A stretch of 32,582 nt of DNA from Acidobacteriota bacterium (GTDB lineage Bacteria; Acidobacteriota; Terriglobia; Bryobacterales; Bryobacteraceae): assembly GCA_025354525.1 (NCBI GenBank), contig JANXMS010000196.1:1-32582 (forward strand), in the 5' to 3' direction. The position numbers were made by a program, and so were the translations under genes. This document shows positions 30,955-32,582 of the stretch, in pieces (within the stretch, counting starts at the first letter, position 1; each line of letters starts with the position of its first letter). The notes beneath the pieces are model-generated. The model did no database searches, was not told the DNA's origin, and was given only the letters and a program-made list of their open reading frames with translations.

Positions 30955-32358
30955 ATGAAGACACGACGCGATTTCTTTTCATCGGTGGCTAATGGGCTGC
31001 ACGGGGCGGCGTTAGCGGGTTTGCTGGGGCGGGACCTTTATGCCAACAGCGTTTTTGATTTGAAGCCGAAGGCGGCGCATGCGCCAGCGAAGGCGAAGGC
31101 CGTGATTCAACTGTTCATGAACGGCGGGCCAAGCCAGGTGGATTTGTTTGACCCGAAGCCGACGTTAACTCGGTTGGCCGGGACGGCACCGAGTCGGGAG
31201 TTGAGCTTTGCGATTTCGAACGGAGACAAGCCGGGGGTGCTGATGCCCTCGCCGTTCCAGTTCAAGAAGGCGGGCAAAAGCGGGATGGACATTTCGGACG
31301 CGCTGCCGCATTTGGCGGAGTGTGTGGATGACATCGCGCTGATTCGGTCGATGTATGGGGAACATGCCAACCATGAGCCAGCGTTGTTTTTGATGCACTC
31401 CGGGCGGACGATTGCGAGTCGGCCGGCCATTGGGGCGTGGGTGGCATACGGGTTAGGGACGGAGAACCAGAATTTGCCGGCGTACGTGGTGTTGGACGAT
31501 CCGAAAGGGTTGCCGATTAATGGCATTTCGAATTGGCAGTCGGCATGGCTGCCGCCGATTTATCAGGGGACTCGGTTTCGGACCGAGGGGCCGCCGGTGT
31601 TGAACTTGCAGCCTCGGGAGGAGATTCCGACGCCGCTCGTGGAGGCCGAGCGGGACTTGCTGCGGAAGTTGGATAGCGCGCATCAGAAGCAGCGACCGTA
31701 TCAGCCGGAGTTGGACGCGCGGATTTCGAGTTATGAGTTGGCGGCAAGGATGCAGTTGGCGGCTTCCGATGCGTTGGACGTGATGAAGGAGAGCGAGGCA
31801 ACGCGGGAGGCATACGGGTTGAACGACCCGGCTACGGCGTCGTATGGCAAGCGGTGTTTGATGGCCCGGCGGTTGGTGGAGCGGGGCGTGCGGTACGTGC
31901 AACTGTACATTGAGAATCAGATCTTCGATTCGCATGGCAATTTAGAGGCGAGTTTGCGGTATGCGTGCGGGAAGACGGACAAGCCGGTGGCGGCGTTGCT
32001 GAAGGATTTGAAGCAGCGGGGGTTATTGGATTCGACGCTGGTGGCGTGGGGCGGCGAGTTTGGAAGATTGCCGATTTCGCAGGGGGGAACGGGGAAGGCG
32101 GCGGGTCGGGATCATGGGCCGAACGGGTTTAGCGTGTGGATGGCGGGGGCGGGGATGAAGGGCGGGACGGTGCACGGGGCGACGGATGAGATTGGGTTTA
32201 AGTCGGTGGAGAATCGGGTGAGCGTGCATGATTTCCATGCGACGATTTTGCATCAGTTAGGCCTGAATTACAGGGATTTGGTGTATGAGCGGCATGGGTT
32301 GAAAGAGCGGTTGACGGACCAGTTTCCGGCGCGGGTGGTGACGGAGGTGTTGGCGTAG
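30955..32358 (+). CDS. DUF1501 protein with Tat-type signal
   Basis: This 467-residue protein begins MKTRRDFFSSVANGLHGAALAGLLG, a twin-arginine (RR-x-F-F) export signal. The body is of the DUF1501 (sulfatase/alkaline-phosphatase-like) family: 'AVIQLFMNGGPSQVDLFDPKP', 'DDIALIRSMYGEHANHEPALFLMHSGR', 'PAYVVLDDP', 'VRYVQLYIENQIFDSHGN', 'LVAWGGEFGRLP' and 'GRDHGPNGFSVWMAGAGMKGG'. Asp and His residues in these blocks resemble the metal site of that superfamily. The ATG at 30955 was chosen, with GGGAAGAGG as ribosome-binding site; a TTG at 30937 overlapping the upstream stop is in frame but would place residues before the Tat motif. It is co-transcribed with the PSCyt1 gene. Confidence 0.92.
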   Translation: MKTRRDFFSSVANGLHGAALAGLLGRDLYANSVFDLKPKAAHAPAKAKAVIQLFMNGGPSQVDLFDPKPTLTRLAGTAPSRELSFAISNGDKPGVLMPSPFQFKKAGKSGMDISDALPHLAECVDDIALIRSMYGEHANHEPALFLMHSGRTIASRPAIGAWVAYGLGTENQNLPAYVVLDDPKGLPINGISNWQSAWLPPIYQGTRFRTEGPPVLNLQPREEIPTPLVEAERDLLRKLDSAHQKQRPYQPELDARISSYELAARMQLAASDALDVMKESEATREAYGLNDPATASYGKRCLMARRLVERGVRYVQLYIENQIFDSHGNLEASLRYACGKTDKPVAALLKDLKQRGLLDSTLVAWGGEFGRLPISQGGTGKAAGRDHGPNGFSVWMAGAGMKGGTVHGATDEIGFKSVENRVSVHDFHATILHQLGLNYRDLVYERHGLKERLTDQFPARVVTEVLA

Positions 32359-32370
32359 CGGGATTCCGCT

Positions 32371-32582
32371 TCATCGAATGAGTTGAATTTTGACGCCGGG
32401 GACGAGTCCGATCCACTTTCGGTCAGCGGTCAGCACAACCGCGTCATACTTTCGAGCAGTAGCCAAGCAGACTCTGTCTCCCAACGATATCCCGTGTTCC
32501 CAAGCGAGCGGCAAGGTATCGACGGATTCCCAAACGTCCTGTTCGCCCTACACGATGGTGGGAAGCGCGAGGCTCTTGATCG
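32371..32582 (-). pseudogene. C-terminal part of PIN-domain (VapC-like) toxin, cut by window end
   Basis: Read on the minus strand, the final 58 codons give 'EQDVWESVDTLPLAWEHG', 'ISLGDRVCLATARKYDAVVL' and 'TADRKWIGLVPGVKIQLIR', the C-terminal half of a PIN toxin. Acidic positions D in 'LGDRV' and D in 'TADRKW' are retained. Upstream in the same frame there is a TAG at 32550-32548, after which 'IKSLALPTIV' continues to the window edge. The gene is truncated by the window and probably also by this stop. The antitoxin would lie beyond 32582. Confidence 0.72.

Overview
The window most likely comes from the chromosome of a high-GC Acidobacteriota, close to the Solibacter/Bryobacter group. That is an inference from gene content: an Oar-type TonB-dependent receptor with an N-terminal carboxypeptidase-regulatory domain, a PSCyt1/DUF1549/DUF1553 cytochrome-like protein paired with a DUF1501 protein, and many toxin-antitoxin (TA) modules. 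No rRNA, tRNA or CRISPR array was seen.

Region 1 (1-8.4 kb) is an accessory island full of gene remains. It starts with a frameshifted family-87-type glycosyltransferase pseudogene, then DUF1801 and DinB genes. After these come small defence or TA modules: a DUF2188 + TIR/deoxyribosyltransferase-like pair, two VapBC pairs, and an AbrB-type antitoxin with a RelE-like toxin whose natural start is followed by two stop codons. The modules are separated by decayed copies of only two genes: the 3' end of DinB (three copies in all) and the 3' end of an acyltransferase (four copies in all). The intact acyltransferase lies 6-8 kb away, in the carotenoid operon.

Region 2 (8.3-13.6 kb) holds a large hybrid histidine kinase, a broken transposase, and a MntA/HEPN-type TA pair bracketed by 36-bp direct repeats.

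Region 3 (13.6-19.9 kb, minus strand) is a tight six-gene operon: GGPP synthase, phytoene desaturase, phytoene synthase, a membrane-anchored sulfite-oxidase-fold molybdopterin protein, a GT2 glycosyltransferase and a PlsC-like acyltransferase. Four of the five junctions overlap, three of them by 4 nt. The set predicts a glycosylated and acylated C40 carotenoid. The molybdoenzyme is the unexpected member.

Region 4 (20-22.9 kb) has a TIM-barrel isomerase-like gene, htpX behind an intrinsic-terminator-like hairpin, and an OsmC gene whose stop codon overlaps the GTG start of an ECF sigma factor. This looks like a stress-response cluster.

Region 5 (22.9-24.7 kb) holds an Rpn-family PD-(D/E)XK nuclease gene followed by three further tandem copies of its own 3' end, about 310 bp apart. 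Each copy keeps an AGGAT-spacer-ATG start, and the same signal occurs inside the parent gene. The best explanation I can offer is an array of free-standing copies of an intragenic C-terminal protein, possibly antitoxins.

Region 6 (24.7-32.6 kb) has the TonB-dependent receptor, divergent from the PSCyt1/DUF1549/DUF1553 + DUF1501 pair, and then a truncated PIN-domain toxin at the window edge.
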